Shown here piece after piece: positions 6,024 through 12,783 of a DNA stretch of 12,783 nucleotides. The stretch covers positions 1-12,783 of the forward strand of contig JABWBL010000132.1 of the NCBI GenBank assembly GCA_013360535.1, given 5' to 3'. The notes below the pieces were generated by a model. It saw only the letters and a program-made list of their open reading frames with translations, was not told the DNA's origin and made no database searches. Position 1 is the stretch's first letter, and the number at the start of each line of letters is the position of its first letter. This stretch comes from Planctomycetaceae bacterium. GTDB lineage: Bacteria; Planctomycetota; UBA1135; GCA-002686595. Made by a program: the position numbers and the translations under genes.

Positions 6024-7865
6024 CTACTGGCACAGTCGGAAGTGGAGGGCGTCGCTGAGCGTGGTGCCGGACGGGCTCGGCGGGTCGCGGAACCAGGCTT
6101 GGGTCCAGACCTCGGCGCCGGCGGAGAAGGGGACGCCGAGCGCGGAAGGGTGCGTGAGCACGTACGCGTTCCAGTCGAGCGAGAGCGAGCCGTCGCAGGC
6201 GCCTGCGGTGCCGCTGGAGTCCTGCACGAGCGTGCGCTGGCGTGGCGGGGCGACGCAGAGTGTGCTCGTGGAGCCGATGGCCCACGGGGTCGAGACGGGG
6301 CCGGTGGCGCCGTAGAAGAAGAGGCCCGAGCGCTGCGCGTCGACACCGCTCGCGAGGACGGTGAAGGGGGACGAGAAGCTGGCGCTCGGCGTGCCGAGGG
6401 CGCTGAGCGAGGCCGTGCAGCCCAGTGAGCTCGTGCCGGCCGTGCAGTACGTGCTCCACGGAGAGCTGGCAACGAGCTGCACGTCGAGCACCTGCGCGCT
6501 GGTCGCGGAGATCGTCACGGGGAAGGTTTGCGGCGCGTAGCCCGGCGCGCTGAAGCGCACGGAGTGGTTGCCGGGAGCCGCGATGACGTCGTAGCGGCCG
6601 TGCTCGCCGCCGCTGGTAAAGCCCTCGCCGTTGGCGAACGGCACGCCGACGAGCTCGATCGTCGCGGCAAGGCTCGCGCCCGAGCAGGCGTCGGTGACGT
6701 GGCCCGAGAGCGAGGTGGGGCGCTCGAGCCACCACAGAAGCCCCGGCCAAAGCAGCGCGGCCTCGGCTTGCGCGCTCGCGTAGGTCGGCTGGAACTGCGT
6801 GTGCGTCTCGATCAGGAACGCGTAGGCGCCGAGCACGGTCTGCCACTCGTAGTGCTCGCCTTCCGCACTCGGGCTGCGCCGCGCGCCGGCGTAACCCGAC
6901 GCGACCGAGAGCTGCTGCGCCTCGCCTTCGAGGAACGGCGTCTCCCACGGATGCGCGGCGCAAGCGTAGGCGTACAGCACCTCGCGCCCGGTCGAGTGGT
7001 AGTCGAGGACCTTGGCGAAGCGCTCGCGCGCCGTGAGCGCCTCGATCACGCGCACTTCGGGCTCGGAACTCGCCGCCGGACCGCGGTACGTGCTCGAGCT
7101 CGGCGACGTGCTGCCGCCGCAGGACGACGACCACGCGAACGAGTGGTTGCGGTTGAGGTCGACGCCGTAGCTCGAGCCGTTGTTGCGGCGGTTCTTGCGC
7201 CACAGGTTGTCGACCGCGAAGACGTGCTCGTAGCCGTCGGGGTTGCAGACCGGCACGATCCAGATCTCATGGGAATTGACGAGCCCCGTGATGCGCGGGT
7301 CGCTGCCGTAGAGCGTCGTGAAGCGCTCGATCGCGTGCAGGGCGATCACCGGCGTCACGATCTCGCGCGCGTGGTAATCGGCGACGACGAGCACCGCCGG
7401 TTCGTCTTCGTCGGTCGCGACGTTGTCGGAGATCACGAGCGCGTGCAGCGCGCGCCCCTCGGCCGTGAGCGGCATGCCGAGCGACGTGTTGAGGTTCACG
7501 ACGCGGCAGATCGTCGGATGGCTCGCGGCCGTGGCCTGCAGGCTCGCGAGCACCGCCGCGAGGTCGGGATAACCCGTCGGCACCGCGAGCTCGGGCTGCG
7601 GCTGCAGGTCGCGCAACGGCCGTCCGTTGCGCACGAGCTCGACCTCGAGCCCCAGCCGCTCGAGCTGCACCCGTTCCTGCGGACTGACGACCAGCTCGAA
7701 CGCACCGGCGCGTTCGCCCTCGAGCACGTCGAAGCCCGCGCGCTCGAGCACCTCCGCAAGCTCCACCGGCCGCTCGCTCGCCACGCGCACCCACGCCGAC
7801 TGCGCCGAGGGGAGCGTGGACAGCACCACGAGCGCGACACCGACCGTCCACGAACGCGAAAGCAT
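6024..7865 (-). CDS. Secreted M14-family zinc carboxypeptidase with planctomycete C-terminal domain
   Basis: This 613-residue exported metallocarboxypeptidase has a signal peptide at residues 1-22 (ending LPSAQS). A prodomain-like region (~24-85) precedes the M14 fold. Zinc ligands are His165 and Glu168 (DYHARE) and His290 (VLDYHSTG). Substrate-binding Asn238/Arg239 lie in GVDLNRN, and the general base is Glu353 (AFLIETHTQF). All key residues are present, so it should be active. Residues ~385-465 form a carboxypeptidase-regulatory-like beta domain (SLSGHVTDACSGASLAATI, then GRYDVIAAPGNHSVRFSAPG). Residues 472-613 carry the YCTAGTSSLGC domain, ending AWFRDPPSPSGTTLSDAL, as in the beta-helix neighbour. 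AGGAGAG lies 6 bases before the ATG. It should act outside the cytoplasm, removing C-terminal residues from peptides; specificity cannot be read reliably. It follows the DUF4276 gene by 138 bases and precedes the beta-helix gene by 137, so co-transcription is uncertain. Confidence 0.93.
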   Translation of the reverse strand: MLSRSWTVGVALVVLSTLPSAQSAWVRVASERPVELAEVLERAGFDVLEGERAGAFELVVSPQERVQLERLGLEVELVRNGRPLRDLQPQPELAVPTGYPDLAAVLASLQATAASHPTICRVVNLNTSLGMPLTAEGRALHALVISDNVATDEDEPAVLVVADYHAREIVTPVIALHAIERFTTLYGSDPRITGLVNSHEIWIVPVCNPDGYEHVFAVDNLWRKNRRNNGSSYGVDLNRNHSFAWSSSCGGSTSPSSSTYRGPAASSEPEVRVIEALTARERFAKVLDYHSTGREVLYAYACAAHPWETPFLEGEAQQLSVASGYAGARRSPSAEGEHYEWQTVLGAYAFLIETHTQFQPTYASAQAEAALLWPGLLWWLERPTSLSGHVTDACSGASLAATIELVGVPFANGEGFTSGGEHGRYDVIAAPGNHSVRFSAPGYAPQTFPVTISATSAQVLDVQLVASSPWSTYCTAGTSSLGCTASLSALGTPSASFSSPFTVLASGVDAQRSGLFFYGATGPVSTPWAIGSTSTLCVAPPRQRTLVQDSSGTAGACDGSLSLDWNAYVLTHPSALGVPFSAGAEVWTQAWFRDPPSPSGTTLSDALHFRLCQ

Positions 7866-7871
7866 GGGGAA

Positions 7872-7878
7872 CTCTCCT
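7872..7878 (-). promoter_or_regulatory. Ribosome binding site of the M14 peptidase, touching a hairpin
   Basis: AGGAGAG (plus strand ctctcct) lies 6 bases before the ATG at 7865 and fixes this start. Its outer three bases also form part of a 7-bp stem (7876-7882 with 7890-7896, cctgcgc/gcgcagg, 7-base loop), which could partly mask the site. Confidence 0.65.
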
Positions 7879-8003
7879 GCGCCCGCTGCGCGCAGGCCCC
7901 GCCACTCTACTCCGCCTCGCGCAGGCTGGCCGAACGAGACGAGGCACTGCGCGCGCAGCGACCGCTCACGCCAGCCGACCGGTCCAGCCCCGAGCGACGC
8001 CCG

Positions 8004-8561
8004 TCAGGAGCGGGAGCTCCAGAGGCGCTCCACGCCCGAGACGAAGGTGCGAAAACTCCTCGAGCGGCTGCGACTCGGGTCGAGATGACGGCCGACCCGG
8101 CGGGCCCCATCGATCTTCTGGTAGGAGGGGACGAGCCTGCGCAGCTCCTCGACGGGCTTCACCAGCCGGTCAGGATCGCGAAATCTCGCCTTGGTCGAGA
8201 GCTCTGCGACGCGCGGCGCTTCGAACGCTTCGGCCAGTGCGTCGAGGTCGCCCAGGATCCACGACTCGAGGTCCCGGCACGCGACCCGCACGAGGGCGCT
8301 GCGACCGGACGCTGCAACCAGCGCGACCAGTCGCGCCTTGACGTCCTCGCAGTCCGCGGCGTCCTGATCTCGAAGCACCACAAAAGCGGTATTGGGCGCT
8401 CGCCAGCCCCGAAGTCGACGCACCAAGTTGTTCTCGAGGTCCTGTTTGCCCTCGAAGACCACGTACCGGACCTGCCACTCCTGAGGCATGCGGGGTTCCA
8501 GGAATTGCTCGAGCAACGCCCGCGCGGAGGGCTCCTCGAGCAGGAACACCAGCTGTTTCAT
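8004..8561 (-). CDS. DUF4276-family protein, partner of the upstream AAA ATPase
   Basis: This 185-residue cytoplasmic protein matches my memory of the DUF4276 pattern closely. It has an N-terminal strand with LLEEPS (7-12), EGKQDLE (37-43) and an Asp-rich FVVLRDQDAADC (60-71). CRDLESWILGDLDALAEAF (95-113), YQKIDGARR (147-155) and the C-terminal SRSRSFRTFVSGVERL (164-180) follow. The order of a Glu after strand 1 and a DxD-type acidic cluster after a later strand recalls metal-binding Toprim-like nuclease folds; that is inference. The start is the ATG at 8561, which overlaps the ATPase stop as ATGA and implies translational coupling. An in-frame longer reading runs into the ATPase gene and is rejected. 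Length is normal for the family and nothing looks broken. A role with the ATPase, perhaps in anti-phage or DNA-damage response, is plausible but unproven. Confidence 0.88.
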   Translation of the reverse strand: MKQLVFLLEEPSARALLEQFLEPRMPQEWQVRYVVFEGKQDLENNLVRRLRGWRAPNTAFVVLRDQDAADCEDVKARLVALVAASGRSALVRVACRDLESWILGDLDALAEAFEAPRVAELSTKARFRDPDRLVKPVEELRRLVPSYQKIDGARRVGRHLDPSRSRSRSFRTFVSGVERLWSSRS

Positions 8562-9754
8562 CGCGGGTCGGCGCCTTCGAAGAACCCTTGTTTCCACAGG
8601 TAGCCCAGCTTGTCGCCCTCGCTGACGTAGGCGGCGATCTGCCCGTCGTCCCGAGCGCGCTGGACCTGCGTGTAGCCATCCTTCTTCACGAGCCAGAACG
8701 CCTCGTCGAGCTCGACGGCGTTCAGGAAGTCCGGCGAGTGCGTGGACACGAATACCTGTCCGCCTCGCTGGGCATAGTCCCTGAATTCCTCGGCGAGTTC
8801 CGCCAGCAAGGCGGGGTAGAGCTGGTTCTCGGGTTCCTCGATGCACAGGAGCGGATGCGGCGCCGGATCGTGGAGCAGCACGAGGTACGCGAGCATCTTG
8901 ATCGTGCCGTCGGAGACATAGCGCGCCAGGAACGGGTCCTCGAACGAGCCGTCCTGGAACTTCAGCAGCACGCGGCCTTCTTCCGTGACCTTGGATTCGA
9001 CCTTGGCCATGCCCGGCACGCGTTGAGCGAGCTTGAGGAGGATCTTCTCGAACGTCGCGCGGTGCTGCTTCTGGAGGTACTCCACGACGAGCGACAGGTT
9101 CTCGCCCTCACGGCTCAAGTGTTCCGCGTAGCCCGCTTCCTGCTCGGGGCGCGCGCGGCTGATGTGGAAGTCGGACAGGTGCCAGTTCTCGATCAGCGTG
9201 CCGAGCGCGACGGCGGCCGGAAAGCGCTCGAACTGCGCGAGGCCCTTGATCGCGAGAATGTCGGGGCTCTTGAGAGTCTGCGACTCACGGACGAGCTCCG
9301 CCTCGTCGGCCACGCTGTCGATCTCGTTCGTGACCGCGACTCCGGCGCCGTTCGTGAAGTCGATGAAGTGCCAAGGCTTGCCCGCGCTTCCGCGGCGGTA
9401 CTTGAGGATCTCGCGAGCGACCATCGGACGTCCGTCGACCTCGTCGATCACCAGCTCATAGGTGATGAGCTTGGCCGGGCCCGTTCCGACGTCGGCGCGG
9501 ATCTTCAGCTCGATCTCGATCGGCCCGACACTCCCGCGCGAGCGGACTTCCTGAAAACCGCGGCTGCCGCCGAGCCGGCCGAGGGCCGCGGTGATGTTGC
9601 TCGACATCGCATCCCGCAGGAACGCGAAGACCGAGAAGAGGGTGCTCTTGCCCGTACCGTTGGCGCCCACGAGCACGCAGAAGCTCGGGATGTCCTTCAG
9701 CTGCACATCCCGGAATGCGCGGTAGTTCTTGAGTCGGATCGACTCGATTCTCAT
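8558..9754 (-). CDS. AAA family (AAA_21/AAA_15, OLD/SMC-like) ATPase
   Basis: This 398-residue ABC-type ATPase of the RecF/OLD-like group starts with IESIRLKNYRAFRDVQL, the usual first strand. Walker A GANGTGKST is at 30-38. A Q-loop-region stretch follows (~63-75), then a helical middle (~145-250) that includes HLSREGENLSLVVEYLQ. The signature-like RYVSDGTIKMLAYL is at 279-292, Walker B LLCIEEPENQLYP at 302-314 and the switch histidine VFVSTHSPDF at 335-343 (His339). All catalytic elements are present. Unlike full OLD proteins there is no C-terminal Toprim domain; the separately encoded DUF4276 protein directly follows by a 4-base ATGA overlap. The pair should form a complex in which ATP binding controls the partner. 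The start is the ATG at 9754 with only a weak purine stretch upstream. The gene lies 72 bases downstream of the gluzincin-like gene on the same strand, so read-through is possible. Confidence 0.93.
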   Translation of the reverse strand: MRIESIRLKNYRAFRDVQLKDIPSFCVLVGANGTGKSTLFSVFAFLRDAMSSNITAALGRLGGSRGFQEVRSRGSVGPIEIELKIRADVGTGPAKLITYELVIDEVDGRPMVAREILKYRRGSAGKPWHFIDFTNGAGVAVTNEIDSVADEAELVRESQTLKSPDILAIKGLAQFERFPAAVALGTLIENWHLSDFHISRARPEQEAGYAEHLSREGENLSLVVEYLQKQHRATFEKILLKLAQRVPGMAKVESKVTEEGRVLLKFQDGSFEDPFLARYVSDGTIKMLAYLVLLHDPAPHPLLCIEEPENQLYPALLAELAEEFRDYAQRGGQVFVSTHSPDFLNAVELDEAFWLVKKDGYTQVQRARDDGQIAAYVSEGDKLGYLWKQGFFEGADPR

Positions 9755-9799
9755 GGGGCCTGACCTGCAGGGGGAGGTTGGACCGAAGCCATCGAGTCG

Positions 9800-9825
9800 G
9801 CCGCGGCCCGCGGAGGTGCCGCGGC
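9800..9825 (-). terminator. Hairpin between the gluzincin-like and ATPase genes
   Basis: Arms gccgcgg (9800-9806) and ccgcggc (9819-9825) form a 7-bp GC-rich stem with a 12-base loop just past the stop at 9827. There is no U tract on the minus strand, so it may attenuate rather than stop transcription into the ATPase gene. Confidence 0.3.
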
Positions 9826-9826
9826 G

Positions 9827-11440
9827 TCAGCGCTTGCGCGTGTCGCCGGTCTTGTCCTGGCCGCCGGAGGCGAATTCCTTCCAGCGCTTGTCGATCACGT
9901 TGAAGACGTCGGCGCCCTTGACGCCGTAGATGTCCTCGGAGGTGACGCGCCACTTGTTGATGAAGGTGGGCTTGTCGTGGGAGTGCTCGCAGCAGGAGCG
10001 CAGGAAGAGCTGGCCTTCCTTGCCGCCCTTCTTGGCGAGCCAGTCGAAGAAGGACCACGACTTCGCGAGGTCGCCGTCGCCCATCTCGAACAGCGGCTTG
10101 AGCACGAGGCGGTCGATCGCGGCGCCGGCCTCGAGCGCCATCGCGTTGTACCAGTCGCGCTGGCCCATCTGGGCCGTCTTCTCGCCCTCGACCTGCTTGA
10201 GCTTCTTGGCGTACTTGCCGGGCTCCTCGAAGGCCTTGCAGTTGACCGAGTTGCGGCCGAGCCACTCGAGCGAGGTGTAGAGCGCCACGCCCTCCTCGAG
10301 CCAGTCCTGGTTCATGTCGAGGCGCTTCTTGTCGTAGTGCAGGTTCGCGAGCACGTGCCCGAGGTTGTGGGCCACCATGCCCTCGAGGTCGGCGTCATCG
10401 CCCGCGCGCCAGTGGTAGATGTACTCGGGCGCGAAGGCCCGGCGCGTGCCGCCACCGGCCATCTTGAGCGACTCTTCCTTGTGCTCGGGCGCCCAGCTCA
10501 TCCGGTACCAGCCGGACATGTACTTCTCGGCCTTGGGGATGTCGTCGTAGTTGAAGAACCACTCGATGAACGTGTGCTCGGGGATGCCGTCGACATAGCT
10601 CGCGTCGACGTACGGGTCGATGAACTCGACGCGGAAGCCGTTGACGATGTCCTCGGCGAGCAGCAGGAGCTCCTTCACGCGCAGGTCGTCGATGCCCTCG
10701 CGGTAGATGATCTTGGCGTGCAGGCTCTCCTGCGACTTGAACTTGTCGGAGCCGCCGGAGATCTCCTTGGCGAGCGTGGCGAGGTCGGGGTGCAGGGGCG
10801 AGTCCTTGACCGACGCCCGCGCCTTGTCGAGGCGCGCGGCGGCGGCCTCGGCGGCGACCACCTTGCGCTCCTTGGCGAGCTCCTTGCCGACCTTCTCCGC
10901 GGCGCCCGGGTACAGGCCGGTCTCGAGCCAGTTCTGCAGGCGCTCGAGCTGCGTCACCATGCGCTGGTGGGCGGCCATGTACTCCGGCGACCCCTTGGCG
11001 AACTTGTCGCGCGCCTCGCGCTCGACCTCGATCAGGCCACGGCGCGCCTGGTAGTCGGCCGCCATGCCCGGCAGCGAGCCCTCGCGCATGTACATCGAGA
11101 AGTGGTCGATGTCGCTCGGGGCGAAGCCCAGCCGCGCCTTCTTGCCGGTGATCTTGCGCTTGCCGTCCGACTCGACCTCGTAGGGGACCTTCAGCGGGTC
11201 GCCCGGGTCGCCGACGATCAGCTCGACCGACTGGTTGCGGTCCCAGGACAGGCCCCTGTCGGGGTCGTAGGTCAGGTTCGTCAGCGGCTCGCCGACCACG
11301 ACGAACTCACCTTGGAACACGACGAGGTTGTCCTTGAAGCGGTTGGCCGTCTTCATGTCCTTGAAGTGGACCGCGACGAGCTGGGCCTGGGCGCTCAGGG
11401 AGGCGAAGAGGACGGCCAGAAGGGCGAGGAGGTGGCGCAT
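9827..11440 (-). CDS. Secreted gluzincin-like protein with altered zinc motif (HNLGH); probable pseudo-peptidase
   Basis: This 537-residue exported protein has a signal peptide at 1-20 (LLALLAVLFASLSAQAQ). Residues ~120-240 are Glu/Lys/Ala-rich and helical. Near 350-395 lies a gluzincin-like core: MVAHNLGHVLANL (355-367), followed 12 residues later by DWLEEGVALYTS (379-390). In active members the pattern is HExxH followed by a downstream Glu in a W..EG motif. Here both histidines (358, 362) and the WLEEG Glu remain, but the catalytic Glu is Asn359 (codon AAC, read directly). No other HExxH occurs in the protein. The C-terminal VFNVIDKRWKEFA resembles the end of such domains. It may therefore bind zinc or peptide without cleaving, or the call may be a distant relative. 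The ATG at 11440 has a pyrimidine-rich leader and no Shine-Dalgarno sequence. It is divergent from pstS. Confidence 0.8.
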   Translation of the reverse strand: MRHLLALLAVLFASLSAQAQLVAVHFKDMKTANRFKDNLVVFQGEFVVVGEPLTNLTYDPDRGLSWDRNQSVELIVGDPGDPLKVPYEVESDGKRKITGKKARLGFAPSDIDHFSMYMREGSLPGMAADYQARRGLIEVEREARDKFAKGSPEYMAAHQRMVTQLERLQNWLETGLYPGAAEKVGKELAKERKVVAAEAAAARLDKARASVKDSPLHPDLATLAKEISGGSDKFKSQESLHAKIIYREGIDDLRVKELLLLAEDIVNGFRVEFIDPYVDASYVDGIPEHTFIEWFFNYDDIPKAEKYMSGWYRMSWAPEHKEESLKMAGGGTRRAFAPEYIYHWRAGDDADLEGMVAHNLGHVLANLHYDKKRLDMNQDWLEEGVALYTSLEWLGRNSVNCKAFEEPGKYAKKLKQVEGEKTAQMGQRDWYNAMALEAGAAIDRLVLKPLFEMGDGDLAKSWSFFDWLAKKGGKEGQLFLRSCCEHSHDKPTFINKWRVTSEDIYGVKGADVFNVIDKRWKEFASGGQDKTGDTRKR

Positions 11441-11670
11441 GGTGGGTGGAGGGGAGGAGAGGCGAACATCCTAGTGCGGACGGCGCTCGGCGTTGCGCCG
11501 TGCTCCCAAGTTCCTGCGCCCGCGACACTTCCGGCGCAGTCCCCGCCGCCGCCCGCGGGCCTCGGCCGGGATCTTTAGGACGGCTTTACACAAGGACGCG
11601 AGCCTCTGGGCCTCAAGTCAAGGCCACGTGCGGTGCCCGAGGGCGCCGCCAGACCCCTCCAGAGGTGTCC
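11441..11670. other. Divergent promoter region between the gluzincin-like gene and pstS
   Basis: These 230 bases must hold promoters for both directions. I see a 7-bp hairpin (11480-11486 with 11495-11501, acggcgc/gcgccgt, 8-base loop). No convincing -35/-10 pair and no recognisable Pho box (two CTGTCAT-like repeats) is present. AGAGG ends 5 bases before the pstS ATG. There is no gene. Confidence 0.5.
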
Positions 11671-12672
11671 ATGCTGCTCTCCCGACTCGCCCCCGCGTTC
11701 TTCACGCTCCTCGCGCTCGTCCCCGCCGCCCAGTCGGTCAAGGTCGACCCCAAGCTGCCCGAGTACAAGCCGGTCGAGGGCGTGTCGGGCTCCGTGAAGA
11801 GCGTCGGCTCCGACACGATGAACAACCTGATGACGCTGTGGGCCGAGGGCTTCCGCTCGATGTACCCCAACGTCGCGATCGAGATCGAAGGCAAGGGCTC
11901 GGCGACCGCGCCGACGGCGCTGATCGCGGGCACCGCCAGCTTCGGGCCGATGTCGCGCCCGATGAAGGAGAAGGAGCTCGCGGAGTTCGAGAAGGCCTTC
12001 GGCTACAAGCCCGTCGGCCTGCCGATGGCGATCGACATGCTCGCCGTCTACGTCCACAAGGACAACCCGATCGCGTCGCTCTCGCTCGCGCAGGTGGACG
12101 CGATCTTCTCCAAGTCGCGCAACGGCGGCTTCGAGAAGGACCTCGCCAAGTGGGGCGACCTCGGCCTGACGGGCGAGTGGGCCGACAAGCCGATCAGCCT
12201 GTACGGCCGCAACAGCGCCTCGGGCACCTACGGCTACTTCAAGGAGCACGCGCTCAAGAACGGCGACTTCAAGGACTCGGTCAAGGAGCAGCCGGGCAGC
12301 TCGTCGGTCGTGCAGGGCGTCGCCAGCGACAAGTTCGCGATCGGCTACAGCGGCATCGGCTACATGACGGCGGACGTGCGCGCGGTGCCGCTGCAGCGCG
12401 ACGCGAAGGCCGCGGTGGTCGAGGCGAAGCCCGAAAACGCGTACACCGGCACCTACCCGCTCGCGCGCTTCCTCTACGTGTACGTCAACCGCAAGCCTGG
12501 TGCGGCGCTCGACCCGCTGCGGCGCGAGTTCGTGCGCTACGTGTTCAGCCAGAAGGGGCAGGCCGACGTCGTGAAGGACGGCTACTTCCCGGTGCCGGCG
12601 AAGGTCGCGGGGGACGCGCTCAAGCAGATCGGGCTCGAACTGCCCGTGGTCGAGGCCGGCTCGGGCAAGTGA
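11671..12672 (+). CDS. pstS: PstS-like phosphate ABC transporter substrate-binding protein
   Basis: This 333-residue periplasmic binding protein has a signal peptide at 1-22 (LAPAFFTLLALVPAAQS). The mature domain starts at SGSVKSVGSDTMNNLMTLWA (39-58), the first phosphate-binding loop. It continues with IEGKGSATAPTALIAGTASF (72-91), GPMSRPMKEKE, LPMAIDMLAVYVHKDNPI (117-134) and SLYGRNSASGTYGYFKE (176-192). All are hallmark PstS ligand-contact regions of the PBP-like fold. It should bind inorganic phosphate and deliver it to the PstCA permease with PstB ATPase. The ATG at 11671 was chosen over an in-frame start at 11446 because it has AGAGG in front and begins the signal peptide. Codon third positions are almost all G or C with many AAG and CTC/CTG codons, suggesting high expression. 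A permease-like frame starts 33 bases downstream, consistent with a pst operon. Confidence 0.93.
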   Translation: MLLSRLAPAFFTLLALVPAAQSVKVDPKLPEYKPVEGVSGSVKSVGSDTMNNLMTLWAEGFRSMYPNVAIEIEGKGSATAPTALIAGTASFGPMSRPMKEKELAEFEKAFGYKPVGLPMAIDMLAVYVHKDNPIASLSLAQVDAIFSKSRNGGFEKDLAKWGDLGLTGEWADKPISLYGRNSASGTYGYFKEHALKNGDFKDSVKEQPGSSSVVQGVASDKFAIGYSGIGYMTADVRAVPLQRDAKAAVVEAKPENAYTGTYPLARFLYVYVNRKPGAALDPLRREFVRYVFSQKGQADVVKDGYFPVPAKVAGDALKQIGLELPVVEAGSGK

Positions 12673-12705
12673 GCGCCTGAACGAGACCTGCAGGGACCGC
12701 GGAAC

Positions 12706-12783
12706 GTGAGCGAACCGACGAGCGCGAGGCCGGAGCGGCGCCAGCGCAGGACGCGCAAGACGCGCGCCAGCGTGCGCGTCGTC
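12706..12783 (+). CDS. pstC: N-terminus of a probable phosphate ABC transporter permease (PstC), cut by the window
   Basis: A GTG at 12706 opens an unbroken frame to the last base, giving VSEPTSARPERRQRRTRKTR and six more residues. AGGGA lies 9 bases upstream. An Arg-rich cytoplasmic lead before the first membrane helix is common in permeases, and pstC usually follows pstS. No membrane segment is visible in these 26 residues, so the identity rests on context alone. Confidence 0.5.
   Translation, partial: MSEPTSARPERRQRRTRKTRASVRVV

Noticed and set aside
6528..8603. 691-residue plus-strand frame over the peptidase and DUF4276 genes
   Set aside because: It is Arg-rich shadow sequence spanning two strongly supported minus-strand genes.
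8004..8846. 280-residue version of the DUF4276 protein
   Set aside because: The extra 95 residues are Arg/Gly-rich, overlap the ATPase gene in another frame and precede the family's normal start at 8561.
9977..11578. 533-residue plus-strand frame over the gluzincin-like gene
   Set aside because: It is a mirror frame of a high-GC gene, with Leu/Val/Arg/Glu-biased composition, no recognisable domain and no signal.
11446..12672. 408-residue version of PstS
   Set aside because: The extra N-terminus has no export signal and a compositionally odd sequence; the ATG at 11671 starts the signal peptide and has a ribosome-binding site.
1..12783. CRISPR array, tRNA or rRNA gene, insertion sequence
   Set aside because: I looked for regularly spaced repeats, cloverleaf-like segments and transposase motifs and saw none.

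Overview
The window is GC-rich bacterial DNA with mostly G/C third codon positions. It probably comes from a planctomycete. The main clue is a C-terminal secreted-protein domain (opening YCTA..GC, ending in a W..RDP...NA stretch) on two neighbouring genes, with a broken third copy elsewhere. I associate this domain with secreted proteins of Planctomycetota. Signal-peptide hydrolases, beta-helix proteins and carboxypeptidase-regulatory-like domain proteins fit the same picture. The taxonomic call is inference.

Layout, left to right. Positions 1-193 form one giant, nearly perfect inverted repeat that may continue past the left edge. Then comes a plus-strand flavoprotein of the HI0933/YhiN type (253-1521). 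Facing it on the minus strand are the orphan 3' remnant of a surface-protein gene (1537-1732) and an unrecognised secreted protein (1867-2628). A 420-base divergent gap holds no gene. It is followed by a plus-strand exported or membrane-anchored protein with carboxypeptidase-regulatory-like domains (3049-4650). Next are four minus-strand genes: a beta-helix surface protein with a frameshifted C-terminus (4698-5886), an M14 zinc carboxypeptidase with the same C-terminal domain intact (6024-7865), and a two-gene unit of a DUF4276 protein (8004-8561) and an AAA ATPase (8558-9754) joined by an ATGA overlap. A minus-strand secreted gluzincin-like protein follows (9827-11440), whose zinc motif reads HNLGH instead of HExxH. 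It is divergent from pstS (11671-12672), after which a GTG-started, pstC-like reading frame runs off the right edge.

Functional grouping. The right end is the start of a high-affinity phosphate-uptake (Pst) operon. The middle holds secreted degradative or surface proteins. The ATPase/DUF4276 pair resembles ATPase plus nuclease-like modules found in bacterial defence loci. The items most worth a second look are the palindrome, the shared frameshift in two copies of a surface-protein 3' end joined by a 100-base identical block, the ATPase/DUF4276 pair, and the catalytically altered gluzincin.
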